33,108 nt of DNA from SAR324 cluster bacterium (GCA_028282505.1 JANQHV010000079.1:1-33108); one strand, 5' to 3'; numbered from the stretch's first letter, positions 18,808-29,227 are shown. The notes: generated by a model from the sequence alone, not told the origin. Program-made: numbers and translations.

Positions 18808-19608
18808 CTATTTTTCTAAAGGAGGGCTGCTAAAAAATTGATCTCGCACTTCCAGTAGTTGTGCGGCAATGCTGATGGCAATTTCTTGAGGATGATTGGT
18901 TCCAATCGGTAAACCCAGGGGACAGATAAAATCATTATACTTTTCTGGCGGCAATCCATTCGTTTTCAGATCTTTTCTCAGGGCAGCAGCCTTTTTGTCG
19001 CTGCCAATCACTCCCAGATATGGTTGTTTGCCACGTTCCAAAAATTTTTGCAAAATAATTGCGTCGGTTTGATGACTTTTTGTTATCAGCAACACAAACG
19101 CTTCTTTTGAAATGGCATCAATGGCTTCTACAAAATTTTCTGTTTGGATTAGTTTCAATTTAGGAGAGGTGGGAAGCTTGTTCAGCCATTCCTCCCTGGA
19201 ATCCAGGCAAGTGATCTGACAGTCCAGCTGGAGCAGCAAGGGAATGACCACATTTGCCAAGTGGCCTGCCCCAAAAACTGTAATTTCCCACACATGGGAA
19301 TTGAATACTTCAAAATAAAGCTTTATTCCACCACCACAGGCCATTCCCGTTTCCTGGTGAAGGTTCCATTCCACAAATCGAAAACGTTGAGATGGGTTCT
19401 TGTCCAGTAACATGGACTGCGCTACTTCAATGGCTTGCTTTTCAGAAATTCCTCCTCCAATAGTTCCTGAGTACAACCCATCCTCCGTCACCAACATTTT
19501 GCTGCCTTGACTTTGTGGAGTGCTCCCACTCGTCTCCACTAAAACGACCAATACGACAGGGATACGATTTTGAGACAATTCATTCAATTTTTGCAAAAAT
19601 GTATCCAT
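18808..19608 (-). CDS. xdhC: XdhC-family xanthine dehydrogenase accessory protein
   Basis: 266 aa; ETSGSTPQSQGSKMLVTEDGLYSGTIGGGISE, GMACGGGIKLYFEVF, VFGAGHLANVVIPLL, next to the molybdenum subunit. Confidence 0.9.
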   Translation of the reverse strand: MDTFLQKLNELSQNRIPVVLVVLVETSGSTPQSQGSKMLVTEDGLYSGTIGGGISEKQAIEVAQSMLLDKNPSQRFRFVEWNLHQETGMACGGGIKLYFEVFNSHVWEITVFGAGHLANVVIPLLLQLDCQITCLDSREEWLNKLPTSPKLKLIQTENFVEAIDAISKEAFVLLITKSHQTDAIILQKFLERGKQPYLGVIGSDKKAAALRKDLKTNGLPPEKYNDFICPLGLPIGTNHPQEIAISIAAQLLEVRDQFFSSPPLEK

Positions 19609-19616
19609 GATTTGCT

Positions 19617-22028
19617 TTATGCCACCTTGGTGACTTCTCCTGCTTCTTCAGTATTTGCAAATGCAGCAACTAATGGAATTTCCAATTCTGTTGATGTCAC
19701 ATCAGGTTGTGATTTGCTGGTGTACTGCGTAATTCGCCTTAAAATTTCTTCATTGGTTGCAGGAATCCTCAATTTTGGTATCTGGTCTTTGGCAAGATAA
19801 GAAAGAGCATTTTTCACAGCAGCCCATACGGATAAAGAGAGCATGAAAGGAGGCTCCCCAACGGCTTTACTGCGCCTGATATTGATGGTATGGTAAGGAT
19901 TTTTCATGGTGTTGACATAAAATTCTTTGGGGAGATCCTGTATATTAGGAATTTTATAAGTTGTTGGTGAATGCGAAAGCAACGCGCCATCCTCCTGATA
20001 CCGAAGTTCCTCATTGGTCAACCAGCCGATTCCCTGAATAATGCCACCCTCAATTTGCCCACGGTCGATGCCAGGGTTGATGGATTCTCCAATATCCATT
20101 AATAAATCAAGACGCTCTATCGTCAAGTTGCCTGTGAAACGATCAATCAGCACTTCAGCGACAGAACAACCTGTTGTATAATAGAAGAAAGGATTGCCTT
20201 TCCCCGTTTCCCGATTAAAATCCACTCCCGGCGTTTTATAGAAACCACGTGCACCAAGACTGATGCGTTCTTGAAAGGCTTGAACAACCAATTCTTTAAA
20301 TTTTACTTTTTCTTCAGGACGCCTTTCGTCGAAAACATGACCTGCTTCAAATTTGATATATTCTGCTCCAGGAGCAATTCCTTCTTCTGAAGAAGCCAAA
20401 CGACGGCTGGCCAGTTCAATCAAACCTGTTTTGATTTTTTGACAGGCATCGATTGCAGCAAGCCCGTTTAAATCAGTTCCTGCTGAAGCGGCGGTGGGAG
20501 GAGTATTGTTATTTTTCTCAGTTGAGGTGGGCATTAACTTCACATGATGATAATCAATACCAAACTCATCTGCAACAAGCTGGCGAATTTTGGTATTCAA
20601 CCCTTGCCCCATTTCTGTTCCACCAGTCGACACCTGCACTGTACCATCTTTATAGACATTGACCAATGCATTGCCCTGATTTAAAAATTTTGTGGTAAAG
20701 GAAATACCAAATTTAACCGGAGTCATAGCGATTCCCTTGAGTTGGGTACCAGCTTGTTCGTTGAAACGCTTTACAGCAGCATATCGTTGTTTATACTCAG
20801 AGGTCGCGGCTAGTTTCTCAAAAATTTCTGGTAAAATCGTGTGTTTTACAATTTGACCATAAGGAGTGATATTATTTGTTTTCACTCCATAACAGTTCAA
20901 AGTACGAATGTCATAAGCATCCATTTTTAGATAAATGGCGATTTCTTCTATTATGTTTTCGATAACCGCCATGCTTTGAGGACCACCAAATCCACGAAAA
21001 GCTGTATTGGGAGGAAGATTGGTCTTACAAACTCTCCCATTGATTTCAACATGGGGAATATAGTAAGCATTTTCTGCATGGAGCATGGAACGCTCCATGA
21101 TTGCTGTCGACAAATCAGCAAAAGCGCCACCGTTGGAATAGAAATCCACCTGCAATCCCTCGATTTGTCCTTGCCGGGTAAATGCCACTTTATAGTGAGT
21201 CTGATAAGGATGACGTTTCCCTGTAATTTTCATGTCATCATCTTTGGTGTAGACAACTCGAGCCGGGCGTCTGGTGTAAAAGGCAACCAATGCTGCCATC
21301 ATTGCCGGAATAGCAGCCTGGGTTTCTTTTCCCCCAAATGCCCCTCCCATTCGTCTACAAACACTCACCACTTCGTGTTGTCCGACACCCAGCAATTCGG
21401 CAACAACTTGCTGTGTCTCTGTTGGATTTTGTGTTGAAGAGATAATCGTCAGTTCATTATGTTCCCCTGGATAAGCAATAGCTGCTTGAGATTCCAAATA
21501 AAAATGGTCTTGTCCGTTGCTATAAAACGTATCTTCCAGGACACATTCTGTTTCGTTGAATGCTGTCTGAACATCTCCTCGTTTGATTTGCCGTTTTTCT
21601 CCCAAAAATTGTTGTTTGGCACATGCCTGTTCAATAGAAAACACAGGTTCATATTCTTCCATCTGGACATGAACGAGCTTTTTTGCCTGTTTTGCAGCCT
21701 GCCAATTTTCGGCAGCAATGATCACAATGGGTTGTCCCAAATATTCACAAATGTCTTCTGCCAAAAAATACTCATCCACCAGAATGGGGCCAAACAGATT
21801 ATGTCCTGGAATATCCTGATACGTATAAAGGTCAACAATCCCTTCAATCTTCCTAGCCTTCCCTAAATCAATTGACTGGATTTTACCATGAGCAACGGGG
21901 CTACCCACAACATCAACAACTAGTTCATTGTTGGCAAATGGGATATCATCAATATACAGTGCCTCTCCAGTCACATGTCCTACCGCAGAGTCGTGTGGTA
22001 TCTTTTTTCCAATGGTTCCCATAATCAT
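19617..22028 (-). CDS. xdhB: Xanthine dehydrogenase, molybdopterin-binding subunit
   Basis: 803 aa; RRMGGAFGGKE, TAFRGFGGPQ, GGTEMGQGLNTK, AVGEPPFMLSLSVW catalytic-site motifs of true xanthine dehydrogenases. Confidence 0.93.
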   Translation of the reverse strand: MIMGTIGKKIPHDSAVGHVTGEALYIDDIPFANNELVVDVVGSPVAHGKIQSIDLGKARKIEGIVDLYTYQDIPGHNLFGPILVDEYFLAEDICEYLGQPIVIIAAENWQAAKQAKKLVHVQMEEYEPVFSIEQACAKQQFLGEKRQIKRGDVQTAFNETECVLEDTFYSNGQDHFYLESQAAIAYPGEHNELTIISSTQNPTETQQVVAELLGVGQHEVVSVCRRMGGAFGGKETQAAIPAMMAALVAFYTRRPARVVYTKDDDMKITGKRHPYQTHYKVAFTRQGQIEGLQVDFYSNGGAFADLSTAIMERSMLHAENAYYIPHVEINGRVCKTNLPPNTAFRGFGGPQSMAVIENIIEEIAIYLKMDAYDIRTLNCYGVKTNNITPYGQIVKHTILPEIFEKLAATSEYKQRYAAVKRFNEQAGTQLKGIAMTPVKFGISFTTKFLNQGNALVNVYKDGTVQVSTGGTEMGQGLNTKIRQLVADEFGIDYHHVKLMPTSTEKNNNTPPTAASAGTDLNGLAAIDACQKIKTGLIELASRRLASSEEGIAPGAEYIKFEAGHVFDERRPEEKVKFKELVVQAFQERISLGARGFYKTPGVDFNRETGKGNPFFYYTTGCSVAEVLIDRFTGNLTIERLDLLMDIGESINPGIDRGQIEGGIIQGIGWLTNEELRYQEDGALLSHSPTTYKIPNIQDLPKEFYVNTMKNPYHTINIRRSKAVGEPPFMLSLSVWAAVKNALSYLAKDQIPKLRIPATNEEILRRITQYTSKSQPDVTSTELEIPLVAAFANTEEAGEVTKVA

Positions 22029-22061
22029 TTCTCCTTGCTTACAAAGAAGTCACTAAGATCA

Positions 22062-23516
22062 CTAAGAGACACTAATATTCTCTTCAAGAACATCATGATA
22101 AAATTGCAGCAACATATTTTCTGATAACTGCCAACGATACTCAGCCGAAGCACGCACGTCAGAAATGGGTGTTATCTCGCCACGTGCCAATCGCCCTGCT
22201 TTCTGAAAATTTTCCAGGCAGAACTGTTTGTCTCTCAAGAAATTTTCTGTCTCAGGCAACCTCAATACAACCGGTCCCACCCCTCCATAGGCAATCCGGA
22301 TATCTTGAATCATCCCATCCATTTCCTGTAATAACATTCCTGCCGTGAACATGGCAATATCCAAATCTTTTCGTTTGGACACTTTATAGAGCTTCATTTT
22401 CTGTCTGGGTTGCAAAGGAGATAAACGGATTTCTGTGATGAATTCTTCCTGCGTCATTTCTGTCTTTTTATAATCATGATAAAAATCATTGACATTGACC
22501 CACCTTTTTCCATCAACTGAGCTCAATTCAACTTCTGCATTCATGACAAAAAGAAAGGGCAACGCATCAGCAACAGGAGAAGCATTGGCAATATTACCTG
22601 CAATCGTGCCTACATTTCTGATCTGTGGAGAGCCAAACACCATGAGGATTTTATACAATTCTGGAAAAGCTTCTTTACAAAAATTTTCCAACTCAGTCCA
22701 GCAGACTTTTGGGCCAATCCTGATAAATCCATCCTGCGATTTGATGAAATCTAAATCGGGTAGATTGGATAAACTGATAATGGTGTCAGGTCGAACTTTT
22801 CCTTTGTTCATTTGAACGGAGATATCAGTGCCCCCCGCAACAAAGACGGCATTGGGATGTTGTTTTTTGCAATCCAGTAGCTCTTGCAATGTGGCAGGAT
22901 TGAAATATTTTTTTATAGTGGATTGGTTTGCGATGATTTCTTGATATTCGACCGCAATCGAATTGGTCGAATATTGCTCAAAATCACGGAGCATTGCTTC
23001 ATCGGAAAAACACTCCGCCATCAGGGGAACCGTTTCTGGAGTGATGGCAAGTACAGCTTGAATAATAGGTTGGTAGCCAGTGCATCGACATAAATTGCCT
23101 GTTAAGCCGTCTCGGATATCCTGCTCAGACAAAACTTTTTTTTTCTCAAATATGCCTGCTATGGCGACAACAAACCCCGGTGTGCAATACCCGCATTGAG
23201 AACCAAAATGATCGATCATGGACTGCTGAACGGGGTGTAAAGTGCCATTCGTTTTAAGCCCCTCTACGGTGACAACATGCTGGCAATCCAGTTGATAGAC
23301 ATATTGAATGCAGGTATTGAATACCTCATAAGTGAGTTTGTTCTCTTTGACGCTCCCCAGCAAAGCGGTACATGCCCCACAATCTCCTTCGGCACAAACA
23401 ACTTTGGTTCCTGTTAACCCTTGTTCGTACCTTAAGAAATCAGACAATGGTTGAAAAATCTGCTCTCCTGCAACCTGATACCGTTTTCCATTAATATACA
23501 ATAAAATGTAATCTCT
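22062..23516 (-). CDS. xdhA: Xanthine dehydrogenase, [2Fe-2S]/FAD subunit
   Basis: Start probably MRDYILLYINGK (23516) within the called ORF 22062-23552; Fe-S motifs CAEGDCGACTALLG and CGYCTPGFV...GNLCRCTGYQ; FAD motif FVAGGTDISVQ...AGNIANASPVADALP. Confidence 0.92.
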   Translation of the reverse strand, partial: RDYILLYINGKRYQVAGEQIFQPLSDFLRYEQGLTGTKVVCAEGDCGACTALLGSVKENKLTYEVFNTCIQYVYQLDCQHVVTVEGLKTNGTLHPVQQSMIDHFGSQCGYCTPGFVVAIAGIFEKKKVLSEQDIRDGLTGNLCRCTGYQPIIQAVLAITPETVPLMAECFSDEAMLRDFEQYSTNSIAVEYQEIIANQSTIKKYFNPATLQELLDCKKQHPNAVFVAGGTDISVQMNKGKVRPDTIISLSNLPDLDFIKSQDGFIRIGPKVCWTELENFCKEAFPELYKILMVFGSPQIRNVGTIAGNIANASPVADALPFLFVMNAEVELSSVDGKRWVNVNDFYHDYKKTEMTQEEFITEIRLSPLQPRQKMKLYKVSKRKDLDIAMFTAGMLLQEMDGMIQDIRIAYGGVGPVVLRLPETENFLRDKQFCLENFQKAGRLARGEITPISDVRASAEYRWQLSENMLLQFYHDVLEENISVS

Positions 23517-23526
23517 CATAACAGTT

Positions 23527-24312
23527 TTACAGAGTTTGCTGCAACCACTCATAAAAAGCAGGAAGCCCTTCTTTGGTTTTGGCAGAAACGGGAAAAATGG
23601 TGATTTCCGGATTGATCTGCTTTGCCCATTGGATGCATTGATCTAGATCGAAATCAAGATAAGGCATCAAATCAATTTTATTGATCAACAAGACCTGAGC
23701 AGTCAGCAACAGGTCTGGATATTTGAGTGGCTTGTCCTCGCCTTCTGTACAACTGATGATGGATAATTTCAGATGCTCTCCCAAATCATAAGCGGTGGGA
23801 CAAACCATGTTTCCCACATTTTCAATCACCAGTAAGCTGTTTTGCTGCAACGGAAGCTTGTGTAAAGCCTGATGGACCATTTCCGCATCCAAATGACAAG
23901 CAGCTCCTGTGTTGATTTGTACCGCCTCGGCACCAGCCTGACGGATGCGAGCGGCATCATTATCGGTTTGTTGATCCCCTTCAATGACCGCAATGGAAAG
24001 CTCGTGTCCCAAGTCTTCAACCATCCTCTCCAATAGGGCGGTTTTTCCAGAGCCAGGTGCACTGATCCAGTTCATGGAAAAGACATGATGCTGAGCAAAG
24101 TGTTCCCGGTTGTGTTGGGCTATCTGGTTGTTTTTTTGCAGAATGTTTTGCTTGATACTGATTTCTCTGCCAGTACCATCCGCCTCTTTCATATGGTGCA
24201 GATGATCATGTTGGTGAGAATGATCATGGGGATGAGCATGACTCATCACAGCCAAGGGTTTGCCATCAATTTTGGTTTGGTCGGCTTCCAAACATCCACA
24301 ATCCTGACACAT
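23527..24312 (-). CDS. hypB: Hydrogenase nickel incorporation GTPase HypB
   Basis: N-terminal CQDCGC plus His-rich tract HAHPHDHSHQHDHLHH; P-loop SAPGSGKTALLERM; IEGDQQTDNDAARI; NKIDLMPY. Confidence 0.96.
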   Translation of the reverse strand: MCQDCGCLEADQTKIDGKPLAVMSHAHPHDHSHQHDHLHHMKEADGTGREISIKQNILQKNNQIAQHNREHFAQHHVFSMNWISAPGSGKTALLERMVEDLGHELSIAVIEGDQQTDNDAARIRQAGAEAVQINTGAACHLDAEMVHQALHKLPLQQNSLLVIENVGNMVCPTAYDLGEHLKLSIISCTEGEDKPLKYPDLLLTAQVLLINKIDLMPYLDFDLDQCIQWAKQINPEITIFPVSAKTKEGLPAFYEWLQQTL

Positions 24313-24653
24313 TAGTCCTCCACCTCAATACTTTTAATATTCAATTCCTGACCACTGATCAATTTTGCATAATTTCCACACTGATCACAAACTAAAAAAC
24401 CTTCTGACGCATGAAATCGTCGTTGACAGTGAGAGCATTCGCCCTCAAACGGGATCAGGTCAATTTCCAATTCAGCCCCTTCTGCCATAGTATCCTGGGT
24501 TGCCATGTCGAATACAAACTTCAGTGAATCCACAACCACTCCAGACCGTTCTCCTATCTGCAGATGGATCTTACTAACTTTTGCCGCTCCTGCCTTCTTG
24601 GCTTCTTGCTGACATGTATCCAGGATACTCATCATGATTGATAATTCATGCAC
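24312..24653 (-). CDS. hypA: Hydrogenase maturation nickel metallochaperone HypA
   Basis: 113 aa starting MHELSI; two CxxC zinc motifs (CSHC, CDQC); TAATG overlap with hypB. Confidence 0.96.
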   Translation of the reverse strand: MHELSIMMSILDTCQQEAKKAGAAKVSKIHLQIGERSGVVVDSLKFVFDMATQDTMAEGAELEIDLIPFEGECSHCQRRFHASEGFLVCDQCGNYAKLISGQELNIKSIEVED

Positions 24654-24703
24654 CTTTATCTCTCAATAAGCCTAATCCAGCATAGCCAGAATCAATCAAT
24701 GTT

Positions 24704-24730
24704 TGCCACAGAGGCACAGAAACACAGAGA
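24704..24730. repeat. Further copy of the TGCCACAGAG... terminal motif
   Basis: TGCCACAGAGGCACAGAAACACAGAGA, close match to the termini of the 14885-15212 element. Confidence 0.5.
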
Positions 24731-24955
24731 AAATTTTTTTTATCTAGATATCTAATATTCATTTCCAGAGTACTCCCAAAACAGAGAAATGTCCAGGAAG
24801 CGACTTTTCTTCAAGCTGGATTACAGGAATTTGAAGGCATAAAAAGTAAAAAAATCTTAAATTCTTCCAAAATGATTTTTTTCATTGATTCCTTCTCGAT
24901 TTTCGACTATACAGGGTAACTCATTATTGTAATCAGGAGTAGTCTATCGTTTTTG

Positions 24956-25082
24956 GTTTGGATTTTTTAATATTCCAGGTCTTTAACCCTAATATAAAGT
25001 GTGGAGTTGTTGTATAGAATAAAGAAGTAAGAGAATTAGTTTGGGATTTTTTAAGATTTCACGGTCTTTAATCTTAAATTAT
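24956..25082. promoter_or_regulatory. Two imperfect ~41-bp direct repeats in the hypA/hydrogenase divergent promoter region
   Basis: GTTTGGATTTTTTAATATTCCAGGTCTTTAACCCTAATATA (24956-24996) and GTTTGGGATTTTTTAAGATTTCACGGTCTTTAATCTTAAATTATA (25039-25082). Confidence 0.5.
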
Positions 25083-25210
25083 AAAAAATACAATTAGTAA
25101 AATACAAGAAAGTGGCGAAAACAGTATCAGCCAATAAGCATTGATAAAAAACAGTAAGAGATAGAAGCTCTCATGCTGAAGCTGAAAACTTCTTTAGAGG
25201 AGAGGAAGGT

Positions 25211-26308
25211 ATGGAAAAACGTCAAACTTTCTGGGAAAAAATGCAGGAAAAAGGGTATTCTCGGAGAGATTTTATCAAATTTTGCGCCTGGATTGGCGCA
25301 GCTACGGGGATGCAAACCTCGTCTATTGGGAGTATTGTTCATGCAATGGAAACCAAACCCCGACCACCGGTGCTTTGGTTTCATTTTCAAGAATGCACGT
25401 GCTGTAGTGAATCTTTTGTCAGGAGCGCACATCCCATCGTTGCTGATATCATATTGGATCACATTTCTTTAGATTATACAGAAACTCTACAAGCGGCTTC
25501 TGGACATCAAGCCGAAAAATCTCTACACGACACCATGGAACATTATAAAGGCCAGTACCTGATGCTGGTCGAAGGTTCCATTCCACTGGCCAACAATGGA
25601 GTTTACTGCTGCATTGGAGGTCGAACCTCACTAGACATTGTCAAAGAAGCTGCAGCAGGAGCAGCAGCCGTTGTTGCCTGGGGCAATTGTGCTTATGCCG
25701 GCTGTGTTCAAGGAGCGAAACCCAACCCCACTCAAGCAACCCCCATTCGAGATATCATCAAAGGTAAGCCAATCGTTAATGTGCCTGGATGCCCTCCCAT
25801 TCCAGATGTCATGGCAGGCACTATCGTTCATTACTTAGCCTTTGGCCGCCTTCCTCAATTGGATTCTCAAGGCAGACCCAAGGCCTTTTACTCACGCCGA
25901 GTCCATGACACATGTTATCGTCGTCCCAACTATGATGCAGGCTTGTTCGTCGAAACATTTGACGATGAGAATGCGAAAAAAGGATACTGTCTTTACAAAG
26001 TAGGATGCCGGGGTCCAGTCACTTATAATGCCTGTGCCGTCACAAAATGGAATGAAGCTACCAGTTTCCCGATCCAATCCGGACACGGGTGTATTGGTTG
26101 CAGTGAAGCAGGCAACTGGGACAACGCCCCTCTTTATGACCGTCTTCCAGGAGTACTGGGCTTCACTTCTGAAACCGATGCGGATACAGTTGGTATGGTT
26201 GCAGCCGGTGTAACAGCAGCAGGTCTGGGTTTTCATGCAGTCACTGCCAACGCTCGAAAGCGAAAGCAAATACGTAAGCAAATCGAAGAATCACAAGGAG
26301 GGCAATAA
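25211..26308 (+). CDS. [NiFe] hydrogenase small subunit with Tat signal, group 1 uptake type
   Basis: YSRRDFIKFCAWIGAATG twin-arginine motif; WFHFQECTCCSESFVRS, CAYAGCVQGAKPNPT, VPGCPPIPD, GCIGCSEAGNWD Fe-S ligands. Confidence 0.96.
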   Translation: MEKRQTFWEKMQEKGYSRRDFIKFCAWIGAATGMQTSSIGSIVHAMETKPRPPVLWFHFQECTCCSESFVRSAHPIVADIILDHISLDYTETLQAASGHQAEKSLHDTMEHYKGQYLMLVEGSIPLANNGVYCCIGGRTSLDIVKEAAAGAAAVVAWGNCAYAGCVQGAKPNPTQATPIRDIIKGKPIVNVPGCPPIPDVMAGTIVHYLAFGRLPQLDSQGRPKAFYSRRVHDTCYRRPNYDAGLFVETFDDENAKKGYCLYKVGCRGPVTYNACAVTKWNEATSFPIQSGHGCIGCSEAGNWDNAPLYDRLPGVLGFTSETDADTVGMVAAGVTAAGLGFHAVTANARKRKQIRKQIEESQGGQ

Positions 26309-28017
26309 TGGCAAATAGAATCGTAGTAGATCCCGTCACTCGGATCGAAGGCCATCTGCGTATTGAAGCAGAAGTCAAAGATGGGAAAATTGTAGAAGCT
26401 TACAGTTCCGGGACCATGGTCAGGGGTTTAGAAATCATTCTAAAAGGAAGAGATCCCAGAGATGCCTGGGCAATTGTAGAGAGAGTTTGTGGCGTTTGCA
26501 CCACTGTGCATGCTTTAGCATCGATACGTGCAGTCGAAGATGCTTTAGAAATTAAAATTCCTCCCAGTGCGGAATTGGTGCGCAATCTCATGTTTTGCGC
26601 ACAATACATGCAAGATCATGTTGTGCATTTTTATCATTTACACGCACTCGACTGGGTAGATGTTGTCAGCGCACTCAAAGCAGATCCTGCTGAAACCTCA
26701 AAAATCGCACGCAGCATTTCTCCCTGGCCCAAAAGCTCTCCCAAGTATTTTGCAGCCATCCAGGATCGTATTAAAAACTTTGTAGCCAGTGGCCAGCTTG
26801 GTATTTTTGCCAATGCGTACTGGGGACATCCGGCCTACAAGCTTCCTCCAGAAATCAATTTATTAGGAGTGGCTCATTATCTGGAAGCACTGGAATGGCA
26901 AAAAGAGATTGTTAAAATTCATGCGATTTTTGGCGGAAAAAATCCACATCCCAATTATGTGGTAGGAGGCATGCCCTGTTCCATTAATATAGATGAAGTC
27001 AATGCCATCAATATCGAGCGTTTGTCCCACGTCAAATCCTTATTGCAAGAAGCTAAGACCTTTGTGGAGCAAGTATACATCCCGGATGTTCTGGCAGTGG
27101 CTCCTTATTATACCGATTGGGCAGGAATTGGGGGCGGTCTTACCAATTACCTGGTTTATGGCGATTTACCAACCAATGGATATAACGATCCTTCCAGCTT
27201 TAAATTCCCTCAAGGCATTATCCTGAACCGTAACCTCAATGAGGTGGTTCCTTTTGATGTGAACAAGGTCGAAGAATATATTGCCCGCTCCTGGTATACT
27301 TATGGTATTGGAAACGAGAAAGGGAAGCATCCCTGGGAAGGTGAAACGACTCTGAACTATACAGGGCCTCAACCACCTTATGAATTCTTGAATGTGGAGG
27401 AAAAGTACAGTTGGCTGAAAACGCCACGTTGGGACGGCATGCCAATGGAAGTCGGTCCACTGGCCAGAATGTTGGTTGGCTATGCGTCTGGCAAGGATGA
27501 ATTTAAGGAAGTGGTCAATGGCGCATTAACTAAGCTGAATGTGCCAGCCACTGTTTTATTTTCTACTCTGGGCAGGACTGCGGCTAGAGCCTTGGAAACC
27601 CAGTTAATTGCCAATTGGTCTATGGAATTTTTTGATCAATTGATGACCAACATCAAAAATGGGGAGACCCGCATGTTCAACAATGAAAAGTGGGAACCCA
27701 GCACCTGGCCTGCTAGAGCCAAAGGTGTCGGTTTAACAGAGGCACCACGCGGAACATTGTCACATTTTATCAATATCAAAAATACGAGAATTGACAATTA
27801 CCAGTTGGTGGTACCATCGACCTGGAACGCCTCTCCGAAAGATCCGAAAGGGCAGCGTTCTGCCTATGAGGAATCTTTGATAGGAACACCAGTTGCTGAT
27901 ATCGAACAGCCTCTGGAAATTATCCGCACCATCCATTCCTTCGATCCTTGCTTGGCATGTGCGGTTCATTTGTATGATGAAAACGGAAGTTATGTCCATC
28001 AACTCAATACGTTTTAG
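26308..28017 (+). CDS. [NiFe] hydrogenase large subunit
   Basis: VDPVTRIEGHLRIE, RVCGVCTTVHALASIRAVEDAL and DPCLACAVH active-site motifs, with a 15-aa C-terminal extension (LYDENGSYVHQLNTF) for protease processing. Confidence 0.97.
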   Translation: MANRIVVDPVTRIEGHLRIEAEVKDGKIVEAYSSGTMVRGLEIILKGRDPRDAWAIVERVCGVCTTVHALASIRAVEDALEIKIPPSAELVRNLMFCAQYMQDHVVHFYHLHALDWVDVVSALKADPAETSKIARSISPWPKSSPKYFAAIQDRIKNFVASGQLGIFANAYWGHPAYKLPPEINLLGVAHYLEALEWQKEIVKIHAIFGGKNPHPNYVVGGMPCSINIDEVNAINIERLSHVKSLLQEAKTFVEQVYIPDVLAVAPYYTDWAGIGGGLTNYLVYGDLPTNGYNDPSSFKFPQGIILNRNLNEVVPFDVNKVEEYIARSWYTYGIGNEKGKHPWEGETTLNYTGPQPPYEFLNVEEKYSWLKTPRWDGMPMEVGPLARMLVGYASGKDEFKEVVNGALTKLNVPATVLFSTLGRTAARALETQLIANWSMEFFDQLMTNIKNGETRMFNNEKWEPSTWPARAKGVGLTEAPRGTLSHFINIKNTRIDNYQLVVPSTWNASPKDPKGQRSAYEESLIGTPVADIEQPLEIIRTIHSFDPCLACAVHLYDENGSYVHQLNTF

Positions 28018-28025
28018 GAGGTTTT

Positions 28026-28724
28026 ATGGAACAAAAAGGCCCTTCGCGTGTGACCTATGTATGGCAGCTGCCGGTTCGTCTATTTCACTGGATCAATGCA
28101 CTCTGTATTGTTGTGCTGATCATCACGGGTTACTTGATCGGTGATCCTCCTGCTCTGCAAAACTCACAGGAAGCTCATTTCGGTCACTGGTTTGGCACTG
28201 TGCGCATGGTGCATTTTGCTGCTGCCTATGTGTTTTTGTTTGTCTGGATTTATCGGTTGGTCTGGGCCTTCATGGGCAACGAATACGCACGCTGGACCAA
28301 CTACCTTCCCTTGTCTAAAAAACAATGGGAAGAGTTCAAAGATGTCATTGCCATCGACGTGTTTATGATGGTGGAAGAAAGAGAAATCCACAGTCCAGGG
28401 CACAACAGTGTGGCCTGCTTTTCCTATGTTTTACTAGGATTGGCCTCACTTTTCCAAATTGTGACTGGATTTGGATTGCTGGCCCCCATGAGCGAGTGGT
28501 GGATTGCTGATCTTTTCACCTGGATTGTCCCGTTGATGGATGGTGATACGAGTGTGCGTTTCTGGCATCATCTGATGATGTGGTTTTTCATCATTTTCAT
28601 CATGGTGCATCTCTATATTGTGGCTTTTCATGATTATGTGGAAGCCAGAGGCACGACTTCTTCCATGATTGGAGGCTGGAAGTTTGTGGAAGAAAAAGAC
28701 TTACAGAAAAATCCTCCAAAATAA
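28026..28724 (+). CDS. Ni/Fe-hydrogenase b-type cytochrome subunit
   Basis: 232 aa; VYVWQLPVRLFHWINALCIVVLIITGYLIG, RFWHHLMMWFFIIFIMVHLYIVAFHDYVEARG. Confidence 0.95.
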   Translation: MEQKGPSRVTYVWQLPVRLFHWINALCIVVLIITGYLIGDPPALQNSQEAHFGHWFGTVRMVHFAAAYVFLFVWIYRLVWAFMGNEYARWTNYLPLSKKQWEEFKDVIAIDVFMMVEEREIHSPGHNSVACFSYVLLGLASLFQIVTGFGLLAPMSEWWIADLFTWIVPLMDGDTSVRFWHHLMMWFFIIFIMVHLYIVAFHDYVEARGTTSSMIGGWKFVEEKDLQKNPPK

Positions 28725-28750
28725 TAACTAATCGTCCAACAGCATAAAAG

Positions 28751-29227
28751 ATGGGAACTTCGGAGTCTATTCTGATTTTAGGAATTGGTAATTTGTTGTT
28801 GGGCGATGAGGGCATTGGGGTCCATACCATTCAAGCTCTGGAGAAATTGAGCTTTCCTGACAATGTGCAGTTGCTGGATGGTGGCACGGGCGGATTTCAC
28901 CTCCTTTCCCATCTGGAGGGACATGCTTGTGTCATTTTGATTGATGCCACCATTGATGGCAAACCGCCAGGCACCCTCTCTGTGATCAAGCCCAAATATT
29001 CTTCGGACTTCCCCAAAACACTGAGTGCCCATGACATTGGTCTGAAAGATTTGGTGGAGTCCTCTGCCTTGCTTGGTCATCTTCCCCAAATTATCCTGAT
29101 TACGGTCTCCATCGCAGATTTACAACCGATGACCATGGACTTGACTCCAGCCGTCGCACAATCCATTCCTCAGGTAGTTGATACCATTCAGACAACTCTG
29201 CAAAAACTCCTGGCACAACAGACCTAA
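28751..29227 (+). CDS. Hydrogenase maturation protease (HyaD/HybD family)
   Basis: 158 aa; ILGIGNLLLGDEGIGVHTIQALE, LLDGGTGGFHLL, LIDATIDG motifs. Confidence 0.95.
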   Translation: MGTSESILILGIGNLLLGDEGIGVHTIQALEKLSFPDNVQLLDGGTGGFHLLSHLEGHACVILIDATIDGKPPGTLSVIKPKYSSDFPKTLSAHDIGLKDLVESSALLGHLPQIILITVSIADLQPMTMDLTPAVAQSIPQVVDTIQTTLQKLLAQQT

